Below are positions 13,264 through 20,691 of a stretch of 28,315 nt of DNA, one piece after another. Made by a program: the position numbers and the translations under genes. Positions within the stretch are counted from its first letter, which is position 1; every line of letters begins with the position of its first letter. The DNA is from Microbacteriaceae bacterium (GTDB taxonomy: Bacteria > Actinomycetota > Actinomycetes > Actinomycetales > Microbacteriaceae). Under the pieces are notes generated by a model. It was not told where the DNA came from, did no database searches, and saw only the letters and a program-made list of their open reading frames with translations. The stretch covers positions 1 through 28,315 of the forward strand of contig JAKONM010000115.1 in the NCBI GenBank assembly GCA_022701925.1. Direction: 5' to 3'.

Positions 13264-14256
13264 GTGAATCAGCTCGTCAGCGTCCTGGCCTCCGTCGTCG
13301 GCGGCCTCGTCATCTCCTACCTCGTCTACCTCGGCCTCAACTTCATCGTCGAGAAGACCAATCAGAAGTGGAAGGCGCGGCTGCTGCCGTACGTCTTCCT
13401 CGGGCCGGTGCTCCTGCTGCTGGCCGTGTTCATCCTGGCGCCGACGCTGCTCACCGTGTACCAGAGCCTGATCAAGTACGACTCATTCGGGCTGCAGAGC
13501 TTCGGCGGCGTGACGAACTACGTGCAGCTGCTGTCCTCGGGGCCCTTCCTCCAGACGTTGCTCAACAACCTGCTCTGGATCATCGTCGTGCCGGCGCTCA
13601 CCGTCGTCATGGGGCTGTTCGTGGCGACCCTCGCCGACCGGCTCGGGCCCTTCCGGGAGAAGCTGTTCAAGACCCTGATCTTCATCCCCTTCGCCATCAG
13701 CGGCATCGCCGCGGGCACCATGTGGCTCTTCGTCTACGACGCGAAGGCTCCCGGACAGCCCCAGGTGGGGCTGCTGAACGCGCTCTACACGGGGATCACC
13801 AAGAACGACCCGATCGCCTGGCTGCAGACGCCTGACTTCCACCTGAACAGCTTCCTGATCATGGCGGTGATGATCTGGCTCAATGCCGGTTACGCGATGG
13901 TCCTGCTCTCCGCCGCGATCAAGGGCGTCCCGGAGGAGACGATCGAGGCGTCGCGCATCGACGGGGCCAACGAGCAGCAGACCTTCTTCCGCGTGATCAT
14001 GCCCCAGATCCGCGCGACGATCGTGGCCGTCTTCATCACGGTCCTGATCAGCGTCATGAAGGTGTTCGACATCGTCCTCGCGATGACGAGCGGCCAGTTC
14101 AACACCAACGTGCTGGGAACCGAGTTCTACAACCAGCTCTTCAGCTTCCAGAACCAGGGCAAGGCGTCGGCGGTCGTCGTCATCCTGCTCCTCGCCGTCA
14201 TCCCGGTGATCGTCTACCAGATCCGCAGCTACCGTGAGCAGGAGGCGCTGCGATGA
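13264..14256 (+). CDS. aglF: sugar ABC transporter permease, AglF/MalF-like
   Basis: This is an inner-membrane permease of a CUT1 importer, 330 residues. An additional N-terminal helix (about residues 5-28, with SYLVYLGLNFIVEKTNQKW after it) precedes the six core helices, as in AglF proteins. The EAA loop that docks the ATPase is clear from residue 228 (EASRIDGANEQQTFF then RVIMPQI). The GTG at 13264 is used, with AGGTGGG about nine bases upstream. The 3' end overlaps the next permease gene by four bases (ATGA). No ATPase gene is present nearby. The long gap upstream (128 bases) carries a hairpin. Confidence 0.94.
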   Translation: MNQLVSVLASVVGGLVISYLVYLGLNFIVEKTNQKWKARLLPYVFLGPVLLLLAVFILAPTLLTVYQSLIKYDSFGLQSFGGVTNYVQLLSSGPFLQTLLNNLLWIIVVPALTVVMGLFVATLADRLGPFREKLFKTLIFIPFAISGIAAGTMWLFVYDAKAPGQPQVGLLNALYTGITKNDPIAWLQTPDFHLNSFLIMAVMIWLNAGYAMVLLSAAIKGVPEETIEASRIDGANEQQTFFRVIMPQIRATIVAVFITVLISVMKVFDIVLAMTSGQFNTNVLGTEFYNQLFSFQNQGKASAVVVILLLAVIPVIVYQIRSYREQEALR

Positions 14257-15188
14257 CCAGCAGCACGCAAGTCACCCCGACCATCGTCACGACTCGGGGG
14301 GCCTCCGCCGCCTCGACGGCGATGAAGACGGCGCGTCCCAAGCGACGCGTCCTGCTCACGGCGATCCTCGGTGTCGTCTCGGTCCTCTGGCTCCTCCCCG
14401 TGGTCGGCCTGCTCATCACGAGCTTCAGGACGACGACGGACGCGCAGACGAGCGGCTGGTGGACCGTGCTCGGCAAGTCGTTCACGGTCGAGAACTACGC
14501 CAACGCGCTCTCCGGGGCGACGAGCGGCACCGGCCAGAGCCTCGGATCCGAGTTCTTCAACACCATCGCGATCGTGCTGCCGGCGACGATCCTTCCGCTC
14601 ATGTTCGCGGCGTTCGCGGCGTACGGCTTCACGTTCCTCGAGTTCAAGGGGCGGGAGGTCTACTTCGCGCTCGTCGTCGGACTGCTGGTCGTCCCCGTGC
14701 AGATCGCGCTGGTCCCGGTGCTGCAGACCTACGGCACCATCACGAAGGCGACGGGCATCCAGATCATCGGCAGCTACCCGGCGGCCTGGATCGTGCACTC
14801 GTCCTTCGCGCTCCCGCTGTGCATCTTCATCCTGCGCAACTACATGTCGACCCTGCCGAACGCGCTGGTGGAGGCGGCCCGCGTCGACGGCGCCAGCCAT
14901 TTCCAGATCTTCTGGCGCTTGATCATGCCGATGTCGATCCCGGCGCTCGCGTCGTTCGCGATCTTCCAGTTCATCTGGGTGTGGAACGACTACCTGGTGT
15001 CCTTCATCTTCGCCGGCACGACCAACCCTGTGCTGCAGGTCGGCCTGCTGGCGCTGAAGGGCCAGTACAACCAGGGGTGGAACCTCGTCGCGGCGGGCTC
15101 GTTCGTCGTCATGATCATCCCGCTGATCGTGTTCTTCTCCCTGCAGCGCTTCTTCGTCCGCGGCCTGACCGCCGGCTCGGTGAAGTAG
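14253..15188 (+). CDS. aglG: sugar ABC transporter permease, AglG/MalG-like
   Basis: This is the second permease of the importer, 311 residues. A 25-residue cytosolic N-terminus rich in Thr/Ser and basic residues precedes six membrane helices. The EAA loop begins at residue 207 (EAARVDGASHFQIFWRLIMP) and contacts the ATPase. The C-terminal FFSLQRFFVRGLTAGSVK is the typical MalG-family ending. AGGAGG lies eight bases before the ATG, which overlaps the stop of the first permease, so translation is coupled. A strong inverted repeat begins 13 bases after its stop and probably ends or attenuates transcription. Confidence 0.95.
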   Translation: MTSSTQVTPTIVTTRGASAASTAMKTARPKRRVLLTAILGVVSVLWLLPVVGLLITSFRTTTDAQTSGWWTVLGKSFTVENYANALSGATSGTGQSLGSEFFNTIAIVLPATILPLMFAAFAAYGFTFLEFKGREVYFALVVGLLVVPVQIALVPVLQTYGTITKATGIQIIGSYPAAWIVHSSFALPLCIFILRNYMSTLPNALVEAARVDGASHFQIFWRLIMPMSIPALASFAIFQFIWVWNDYLVSFIFAGTTNPVLQVGLLALKGQYNQGWNLVAAGSFVVMIIPLIVFFSLQRFFVRGLTAGSVK

Positions 15189-15196
15189 TCCCCACC

Positions 15197-15985
15197 ATGC
15201 GGGGGTCGAGGCCGGGCCCCGAGGGAGCCGGCCTCGACCCCGTCCAGGAGCTCGAGGCCGCACGCCGCCGCCTCTACTCGCGCGAGGGAGCGGGCGCCGA
15301 GCAGGTCGCCGAGTTCGCGCGGCTCACCGGGGCCGTACCGCGGGGTGCTCCGGAGGAGGAGCCCGCAGCCGCCGTCCTCGGAGCGGGGCGCGCGCACGAC
15401 TCCCGGTCTGCTGACGCTCGGGCGGGCGAGACCGGCGGCGCGGGCTCGGAGGCCGCCGACGCGGTCCGGCCGACGAGCGCATCGGTCCGGAGGCGTCGGC
15501 GGCGGTTCCTGCAGCTCGCGGGAGCCGTGCTGGCGGTGGCGCTGATGGTCGTCGCGATCGTCGCCACCCGCCCGCCGCCCGTCGCCGATGTCGCGGTGCC
15601 GCCGCTGAGCGGCGAGACCATCCTCGGTTTCGGGCGCTCCGCCGACCCGTCGACGGACGCCCGGTCCATCACCTACCAGCCCCAGGGCTACACGGTCTTC
15701 CAGCCCCGGGGACGCATCGTGGCCGTCGCGCTGCGCTGCATCGGCACGGGCCTGGTGCGCATATCCGCGGGCGCCCGGTTCGACTTCCGCTGCACCGACC
15801 GCGAGCGCACCGTCGCCCTGCGCGACACGGCGGGCCGGGATCAACCCTTCGTGATCATGGGGCGGACGGTCGGCGACGTGGTCTGGTCCGCGCGGGTGGT
15901 GCTGCTGGACCCTCCGCAGACCGCCGGCGCGCTGCCGAGCTTCGAGGACGCCTGCGACTCGTGCCGATCGATCCGGGTTCGGTGA
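15197..15985 (+). CDS. single-pass membrane-anchored protein of unknown function
   Basis: This 262-residue protein has a cytosolic N-terminal part of about 100 residues. That part contains the helix DPVQELEAARRRLYSREG near its start and a low-complexity Ala/Gly/Glu stretch. An RRRRRR stop-transfer-like cluster comes next, then one membrane helix (about 107-127, LAGAVLAVALMVVAIVA), and an external domain of about 130 residues. The external domain has four cysteines (two mid-domain, two close together near the C-terminus) that could form disulfides. No family is recognised. The ATG at 15197 is the only start codon before the helix, but it lacks a clear ribosome site and its first codons lie in a 14-bp inverted repeat. 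It sits between aglG and the alpha-glucosidase, so it may be read through from the sugar operon. A function in sugar use is not shown. Confidence 0.7.
   Translation: MRGSRPGPEGAGLDPVQELEAARRRLYSREGAGAEQVAEFARLTGAVPRGAPEEEPAAAVLGAGRAHDSRSADARAGETGGAGSEAADAVRPTSASVRRRRRRFLQLAGAVLAVALMVVAIVATRPPPVADVAVPPLSGETILGFGRSADPSTDARSITYQPQGYTVFQPRGRIVAVALRCIGTGLVRISAGARFDFRCTDRERTVALRDTAGRDQPFVIMGRTVGDVVWSARVVLLDPPQTAGALPSFEDACDSCRSIRVR
15202..15241 (+). terminator. perfect 14-bp hairpin after aglG, overlapping the start of the next gene
   Basis: GGGGTCGAGGCCGG (15202-15215) is exactly complementary to CCGGCCTCGACCCC (15228-15241), with a 12-base loop. It lies 13 bases after the aglG stop, the expected terminator position. 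It also covers codons 2-15 of the 262-residue protein, so it would mask that gene's start in the mRNA. No T-run follows. Confidence 0.75.
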
Positions 15986-16035
15986 GGCCGCACCCGCCGG
16001 CCGCTCCGACGGAGGGAGATCGTCGGACTGCCGCC

Positions 16036-16041
16036 TAGGGT
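16036..16041 (+). promoter_or_regulatory. -10 box for leaderless transcription of the alpha-glucosidase gene
   Basis: TAGGGT is followed by exactly six bases (TCTGCG) and the GTG start at 16048. No Shine-Dalgarno is present. This predicts an mRNA starting at the start codon and an own promoter for the alpha-glucosidase. Confidence 0.65.
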
Positions 16042-16047
16042 TCTGCG

Positions 16048-17688
16048 GTGCCCGATCAGCCCGTCCGCGACCTGACCGACCCCGACTGGTGGCGCAGCGC
16101 CGTCGTCTACCAGGTGTACCCCCGCAGCTTCGCGGACGGGAACGGCGACGGCATCGGCGACCTCGCCGGGCTGCTGGACCGCGTGCCGTACCTGGCGGCG
16201 CTCGGGGTCGACGCCGTCTGGCTGAGCCCCTTCTACCCGTCCGCGCTGGCCGACGGCGGCTACGACGTCGACGACTACCGCGACGTCGACCCCCGCATCG
16301 GCACCCTCGACCAGTTCGACCGAGTGGTCGCCGCGCTGCACGCGGAGCGCATCCGCGTGGTGGTCGACATCGTGCCGAACCACTCCGGCTCGGGGCACGT
16401 GTGGTTCCAGGCGGCGCTGGCGGCGGCCCCCGGCTCCGTCGAGCGCGCCCGCTACGTGTTCCGCGACGGTCTGGGCGCCGACGGGGAGCTGCCGCCCGCC
16501 GACTGGCAGAGCCACTTCGGCGGCCCCGCCTGGACCCGGGTGCCGGACGGGCAGTGGTACCTGCACCTGTTCGCGCCCGAGCAGCCGGACTTCGACTGGA
16601 GCAACCCGGAGGTGCGGGAGGAGTTCCACGACGTCCTGCGCTTCTGGTCCGACCGCGGGGTCGACGGCTTCCGGGTCGACGTGGCCCACGGCCTGGCGAA
16701 GGACCTGTCGGAGCCGCTGGCCAGCTATCCCGCCATCTCGCGCGACGCGGTGCGCAGCGACGGCACCGACGTGCTGTTCGACCGCGACGAGGTGCACGAG
16801 ATCTTCCGCGGCTGGCGCCGGGTGCTGAACGAGTACGACCCGCCCCGCGCCGCCGTGGCGGAGGCCTGGGCGCCGGAGGGCCGTCTGGCGCTGTACGCCC
16901 GCCCGGACGAGCTGGGGCAGACGTTCGAGTTCGACCTGGTGCAGGAGCCGTGGGACGCGGACCGGTTCCGCGTGCGCATCCTGGACGCGCTCGACTTCGC
17001 CCGCCGCGCGGGTGCCTCGACCACCTGGGTGCTGTCGAACCACGACCTGGTGCGGCATGCGAGCCGGTACGGCCTGCCCGACGACGTCGACCTGGGGGCG
17101 TGGCTGATGTCGGACGGCGCCGAGCCGGCCGAGGACCGCGAGGCCGGGCTGCGGCGGGCGCGCGCGGCGGCCCTGCTGCTGCTGGCTCTGCCCGGGTCCG
17201 CCTACCTGTACCAGGGTGAGGAGCTGGGCCTGCCCGAGGTGGCCGACCTGCCCTTCAGCGCGCTGGAGGACCCGGTGCACGTGCGCACCGGCGGCCGGCG
17301 CAAGGGGCGGGACGGCTCGCGCGTGCCGCTGCCCTGGACGGCCGACGGACCGTCGTTCGGCTTCGGCGCCGGGGGCGCCCACCTGCCGCAGCCCGGATGG
17401 TTCGCCCGGTATGCGGCCGAGGACCAGGCCGGCGATCCGCACTCGACCCTGTCGCTCTACCGGGGCGCCCTGGCGCTGCGGGCGTCGCTGCCGGTGGACT
17501 TCACGGCCGAGTTCCCGGCCGGGCCCTCCCACGTGGTCGAGGTGGTCCGGCCCGGCTGGCGGTCGGTGACCGCGTTCCGCGAGCCGGCGGCGCTGCCGGA
17601 GGGCGAGGTGCTGCTGTCGTCCGCGCCGATCGGGCCGGATCGACGCCTGCCGGCGGACGCCACCGCCTGGCTGCGCGACCCGGCCTGA
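16048..17688 (+). CDS. GH13 alpha-glucosidase (AglA/oligo-1,6-glucosidase-like)
   Basis: This is a cytosolic glycoside hydrolase of family 13 that cleaves terminal alpha-glucosidic bonds of short sugars, 546 residues with no signal peptide. All catalytic regions are present: DIVPNH (107-112), GFRVDVAH with nucleophile Asp211, AVAEAW with acid/base Glu272, and SNHD with Asp333. QPDFDW is the region that separates alpha-glucosidases from true amylases. The N-terminus DWWRSAVVYQVYPRSF is typical. The enzyme probably hydrolyses the alpha-glucosides brought in by the adjacent AglEFG importer. It appears to have its own leaderless promoter. Exact specificity (maltose, isomaltose, sucrose or trehalose-type) cannot be read from sequence alone. 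Its stop is 13 bases from the convergent small gene. Confidence 0.95.
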   Translation: MPDQPVRDLTDPDWWRSAVVYQVYPRSFADGNGDGIGDLAGLLDRVPYLAALGVDAVWLSPFYPSALADGGYDVDDYRDVDPRIGTLDQFDRVVAALHAERIRVVVDIVPNHSGSGHVWFQAALAAAPGSVERARYVFRDGLGADGELPPADWQSHFGGPAWTRVPDGQWYLHLFAPEQPDFDWSNPEVREEFHDVLRFWSDRGVDGFRVDVAHGLAKDLSEPLASYPAISRDAVRSDGTDVLFDRDEVHEIFRGWRRVLNEYDPPRAAVAEAWAPEGRLALYARPDELGQTFEFDLVQEPWDADRFRVRILDALDFARRAGASTTWVLSNHDLVRHASRYGLPDDVDLGAWLMSDGAEPAEDREAGLRRARAAALLLLALPGSAYLYQGEELGLPEVADLPFSALEDPVHVRTGGRRKGRDGSRVPLPWTADGPSFGFGAGGAHLPQPGWFARYAAEDQAGDPHSTLSLYRGALALRASLPVDFTAEFPAGPSHVVEVVRPGWRSVTAFREPAALPEGEVLLSSAPIGPDRRLPADATAWLRDPA

Positions 17689-17701
17689 TCGGCGCGGGGT
17701 C

Positions 17702-17827
17702 TCAGTCCTTCCGCGCGTCCTCGTCGACGAGGTCGGCGGGATCCGTCGTGGTCCCCGCGTCCTCGGCGGTCAGGTGGTTCTCCGGGTCTGCGACGCCGTC
17801 CTCGGCGCCGCTCGTGATGTCGCTCAT
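17702..17827 (-). CDS. 41-residue acidic protein of unknown function
   Basis: This small, strongly acidic protein begins MSDITSGAEDGVADPENH and ends VDEDARKD. It has no cysteine, aromatic core or membrane segment, so it is probably unstructured or a small soluble helix. The start is set by the ATG at 17827, exactly six bases after TACGGT on the minus strand, the same leaderless layout as the neighbouring gene at 18615. The block around the two starts is nearly the same (TAC-GTCCGG--ATGAGCGACA in both). The frame stays open upstream to 17977 without a better start. Coding status rests on this promoter/start arrangement and biased composition. It could still be non-coding. Confidence 0.55.
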   Translation of the reverse strand: MSDITSGAEDGVADPENHLTAEDAGTTTDPADLVDEDARKD

Positions 17828-17833
17828 CCCCGG

Positions 17834-17839
17834 ACCGTA
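17834..17839 (-). promoter_or_regulatory. -10 box for leaderless transcription of the 41-residue gene
   Basis: TACGGT (minus strand) is followed by six bases (CCGGGG) and ATG. This is the same spacing as at 18615, 18730, 24154, 16048 and 28213. Confidence 0.5.
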
Positions 17840-17865
17840 GGAGGCCCGGCTGCGAGGGCGCCGAG

Positions 17866-17916
17866 GCGGCCTCCGCGCGGTCCGGCCGGGAGCCGGCCGG
17901 TCGGCGCGGAGGCCGC
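17866..17916 (-). terminator. long hairpin after the repeat-bearing acidic gene
   Basis: GCGGCCTCCGCGC (17866-17878) pairs with GCGCGGAGGCCGC (17904-17916). The loop contains a further GGCCGG/CCGGCC stem, making a long GC hairpin ten bases beyond the stop of the 229-residue gene. It is the likely terminator separating that gene from the 41-residue gene. There is no T-run. Confidence 0.7.
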
Positions 17917-17925
17917 GCAGCGCGA

Positions 17926-18615
17926 TCAGGGGTTGCGGTCGCGCCCGTCGTCGGCGCCGTAGTGGTCGTCGCGCCACGCGTCCTGCTGCCCGACCGGGTT
18001 CGGCTCGATGCGGCCGTCCCGGTCGGCGGCGCTGGCCTCGTCGCCCGCAGCCGTGCCGTCGGACTCGCCCTCGACCCCGTCCAGCACGCCGTTCGTCTGG
18101 TCGAACACATGGGCGATCGAGTCGTCGCCCCGGTCCGTGCCGCCGGCGCCGGCGCCCGCGCCCGCGGGACCGTCCGCCGTCTCCCGCACCCGCGCGCTCC
18201 CGTCGTCGCGATCGCCCTCGTCGAACGTCCGCGGCTCCGCGCTGCGGTCCGCGTCGGCGGACCCGCCCGACGATCCGCGGTCGGTCGTGTCGGACGTCGC
18301 GGCGACGTGCGCTCCGCCGCCCGACGCCGCCGCGGCGCCGCCGCCGGACGCGGTGTCGCGGTCGCGGTCGTCCAGGTCGGTGGCGGTGCCCCCGCCGTCC
18401 ACGGCGAACGCGTGCTCGGGCGCGTCGCGGTCGGTCCCGGTGCCGGCGTCGCCGCCGGATCGCGGGGCGGCGTCGTCGCCCGGTCGGCCGTCCCTGCGGG
18501 CAGCCGCGTCGTCGACCGCGGCCTCGGAGGTGCCGTCGGATTCTCCCTCGAACCCGTCCAGCACGCCGTTGGTCTGGTCGAACACGTGCGTGATGTTCTC
18601 GTCGGTGTCGCTCAT
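17926..18615 (-). CDS. acidic, disordered protein with the same 22-residue block near both ends; unknown function
   Basis: This 229-residue protein is very rich in Asp, Gly, Ala, Ser and Thr, has no cysteine, signal peptide or membrane helix, and is predicted to be largely disordered in its centre. Residues 8-29 and 167-188 are nearly identical. Both carry HVFDQTNGVLDG, one residue that differs (Phe or Val), then EGESDGT, and in both a charged, Ala-rich stretch ending in RDGR follows. The duplication is also visible in DNA (about 89% over 65 bases). The C-terminus is RDDHYGADDGRDRNP. The ATG at 18615 lies six bases after TACCGT and lacks a Shine-Dalgarno, so it is predicted leaderless. A long hairpin follows the stop. 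I do not recognise a family. The preserved repeats separated by low-complexity sequence suggest two copies of a short binding motif on a flexible spacer. Confidence 0.78.
   Translation of the reverse strand: MSDTDENITHVFDQTNGVLDGFEGESDGTSEAAVDDAAARRDGRPGDDAAPRSGGDAGTGTDRDAPEHAFAVDGGGTATDLDDRDRDTASGGGAAAASGGGAHVAATSDTTDRGSSGGSADADRSAEPRTFDEGDRDDGSARVRETADGPAGAGAGAGGTDRGDDSIAHVFDQTNGVLDGVEGESDGTAAGDEASAADRDGRIEPNPVGQQDAWRDDHYGADDGRDRNP
18053..18117. repeat. direct DNA repeat, copy 1 (codes for the C-terminal block)
   Basis: These 65 bases match 18530-18594 at 58 of 65 positions by eye. They encode the second HVFDQTNGVLDG block of the acidic protein. The copies are 477 bases apart in the same orientation and frame. 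Confidence 0.85.
18530..18594. repeat. direct DNA repeat, copy 2 (codes for the N-terminal block)
   Basis: This is the partner of the repeat at 18053-18117. It encodes residues 8-29 of the acidic protein. About half of the differences are silent, consistent with an old internal duplication held by selection on the peptide. Confidence 0.85.
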
Positions 18616-18621
18616 GGCCGG

Positions 18622-18627
18622 ACGGTA
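18622..18627 (-). promoter_or_regulatory. -10 box for leaderless transcription of the repeat-bearing acidic gene
   Basis: TACCGT (minus strand) followed by CCGGCC and ATG, a six-base spacing. Confidence 0.6.
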
Positions 18628-18717
18628 GGGACGCGGGCTGGAAGCGGGCTGCGACCGCTCCCCGCGGCGCCGCGCGTGCCGGGAGCGAACGCGCGCGGGG
18701 CCGTCCGAGGCGCGTCC

Positions 18718-18723
18718 TAGCCT
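18718..18723 (+). promoter_or_regulatory. -10 box for leaderless transcription of the ABC exporter gene
   Basis: TAGCCT is followed by six bases (GATCCG) and the ATG at 18730. No Shine-Dalgarno is present. Confidence 0.6.
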
Positions 18724-18729
18724 GATCCG

Positions 18730-20601
18730 ATGAGCATGCGGATGGTGCGGCCGCACGGCGGCGACGCGTCGGCCGCGAGGGCGGAGAACGCGAAGGCCCC
18801 GCAGATCCCCGACTTCGGGCGACGGCTGCGCGAGCTGTTCGCGCCCTACCGCCGGCCGCTGGCGATCACCGTCTCGCTGGTCCTGATCACCGCGGCGCTC
18901 ACCGTGCTGCCGCCCCTGCTCACCGAGCAGGCGTTCGACCAGGGCCTGTTCCCCGCGGGCGGGCCGAACCTGCCCCGGCTGGCCGAGATCGTCGGCGCGA
19001 TGGTGCTGGTCTGGGTGGTGTCGCAGGTGCTGGGCGTCTGGCAGACCTGGCTGACCGCCAACGTCGGCAACGGCGTGACCGCGTCGCTGCGCGAGCGCCT
19101 GTTCACGCGCCTGCAGCAGATGGAGCTGGGCTTCTTCACCCGCACCCGCACCGGTGTGATCCAGTCGCGGCTGGCGAACGACGTCGGCGGCGTGGCGAAC
19201 GTGCTCTCGAACACCGTCTCCTCCGTCGTCGGCAACACCGTCACCGTCATCGCGGCGTTCGTCGCCATGCTGCTGCTGAGCCCGCCGCTGACGCTGGTGG
19301 CGGTGATCCTGCTGCCGCTGCTCGCCCTCGTGCAGCGCCGCGTGGGGCAGCGCCGCGCGCGCATCGCGACGAAGACGCAGGAGTCGCTCTCCGAGCTGTC
19401 CGCGATCACGCAGGAGGCGCTGAGCGTGTCCGGCATCCTGCTGGCGAAGTCGTTCACCCGGCAGCAGCAGGAGACCGACCGCTACGCCGCGGAGAGCGAC
19501 CGCCAGCTGCGCCTGCAGGTGCGCCAGGAGATGACCGGGCAGGGCTTCTTCGCCTCGGTGCAGGTCTTCCTGCTGATCGTGCCCGCGCTCGTCTACCTGG
19601 CGGCCGGCGCGCTGCTGGCCGGCGGCGCGACCGGCATCACCGCCGGCACGATCGTCGCCTTCACCACCGTGCAGGCGCGTCTGACCTGGCCCCTGATGGG
19701 CCTGCTGCGCGTGGCGCTCGACCTGCAGACGTCCAGCGCGCTGTTCGCCCGCATCTTCGAGTACCTGGACCTGAAGCCGGCCATCACGGACGCCCCCGGC
19801 GCGCGGGCGGTGCCCCAGGACGAGCGCCTGGGCCGCGTGGAGTTCGAGCACGTGGGCTTCTCCTACCCCGCGGCCCGGCCGGAGGAGGAGCCGGTGCCGA
19901 TCCTGCGCGACGTCTCGTTCGTCGCGGAGCCGGGGCGCACCGTCGCGCTGGTCGGCCCCAGCGGCGCCGGCAAGACGACGATCGGCTACCTGGTGCCGCG
20001 CCTCTACGACGCGACCGAGGGCGTCGTGCGGTTCGCCGGGATCGACGTGAAGGACCTGCAGCAGGACGCGCTGCGCGGCGCGATCGGCATCGTGAGCCAG
20101 GAGACCTACCTGTTCCACGCGACGATCCGCGAGAACCTGCGGTACGCCGAGCCGGAGGCCACGGACGACGAGATCGAGGCCGCGGCGCGCGGGGCGAACA
20201 TCCACGGCACGATCGCCGGGTTCCCGGACGGCTACGACACCGTCGTCGGCGAGCGCGGCTACCGGCTGTCGGGCGGCGAGAAGCAGCGCGTGGCCATCGC
20301 GCGGGTGCTGCTGAAGAATCCGCCGGTCGTGATGCTGGACGAGGCGACCAGCGCGCTCGACTCCGTGTCCGAGCGGGTGGTGCAGCAGGCGTTGGAGGCC
20401 GCCTCCTCGGGTCGCACGACCATAGCGATCGCGCACCGGCTGTCGACGATCGTCGACGCCGACGAGATCCTGGTGCTGGACCAGGGCCGCGTGGTCGAGC
20501 GCGGGACCCACCAACAGCTGCTGCGGCTCGACGGCCTGTACGCCCGCCTGGCGGCGCAGCAGTCGGCCGAACGCGACGCCGAGGAGCCGCAGCCGGCCTG
20601 A
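18730..20601 (+). CDS. ABC exporter half-transporter (fused membrane and ATPase domains)
   Basis: This is a type IV ABC exporter subunit of 623 residues that must dimerise. The membrane domain (about 40-330) has six helices. The ATPase domain shows Walker A GPSGAGKT (409-416, Lys415), the Q-loop SQET, the signature LSGGEK (513-518), Walker B VVMLDEATSALD with Glu538 as catalytic base, and the switch His569 (IAHRLS). All are intact, so it should be an active homodimeric pump. Such proteins export lipids, peptides or drugs, and the substrate cannot be predicted. Two internal methionines follow the first (MSMRM). The ATG at 18730 fits the leaderless spacing. It is divergent from the acidic repeat gene with 114 bases between them and precedes the glycosyltransferase operon. 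Confidence 0.95.
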   Translation: MSMRMVRPHGGDASAARAENAKAPQIPDFGRRLRELFAPYRRPLAITVSLVLITAALTVLPPLLTEQAFDQGLFPAGGPNLPRLAEIVGAMVLVWVVSQVLGVWQTWLTANVGNGVTASLRERLFTRLQQMELGFFTRTRTGVIQSRLANDVGGVANVLSNTVSSVVGNTVTVIAAFVAMLLLSPPLTLVAVILLPLLALVQRRVGQRRARIATKTQESLSELSAITQEALSVSGILLAKSFTRQQQETDRYAAESDRQLRLQVRQEMTGQGFFASVQVFLLIVPALVYLAAGALLAGGATGITAGTIVAFTTVQARLTWPLMGLLRVALDLQTSSALFARIFEYLDLKPAITDAPGARAVPQDERLGRVEFEHVGFSYPAARPEEEPVPILRDVSFVAEPGRTVALVGPSGAGKTTIGYLVPRLYDATEGVVRFAGIDVKDLQQDALRGAIGIVSQETYLFHATIRENLRYAEPEATDDEIEAAARGANIHGTIAGFPDGYDTVVGERGYRLSGGEKQRVAIARVLLKNPPVVMLDEATSALDSVSERVVQQALEAASSGRTTIAIAHRLSTIVDADEILVLDQGRVVERGTHQQLLRLDGLYARLAAQQSAERDAEEPQPA

Positions 20602-20691
20602 TCCCGTTCTGGCGATCCTCTCCGGAGCGTCCTCGACCGGTCATCGGCGCCTCATCGGAGACGCTTGGGTTCCGCGCCCACTGTCGCTGCC

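Noticed and set aside
15841..17532. 563-residue minus-strand frame over the alpha-glucosidase
   Set aside because: The opposite strand encodes a GH13 protein with every catalytic region, so this frame is a shadow.
17926..20514. 862-residue open frame on the minus strand
   Set aside because: The part beyond 18615 is antisense to the ABC exporter gene, which has all ATPase motifs intact. Only the region below 18615 is kept as a gene.
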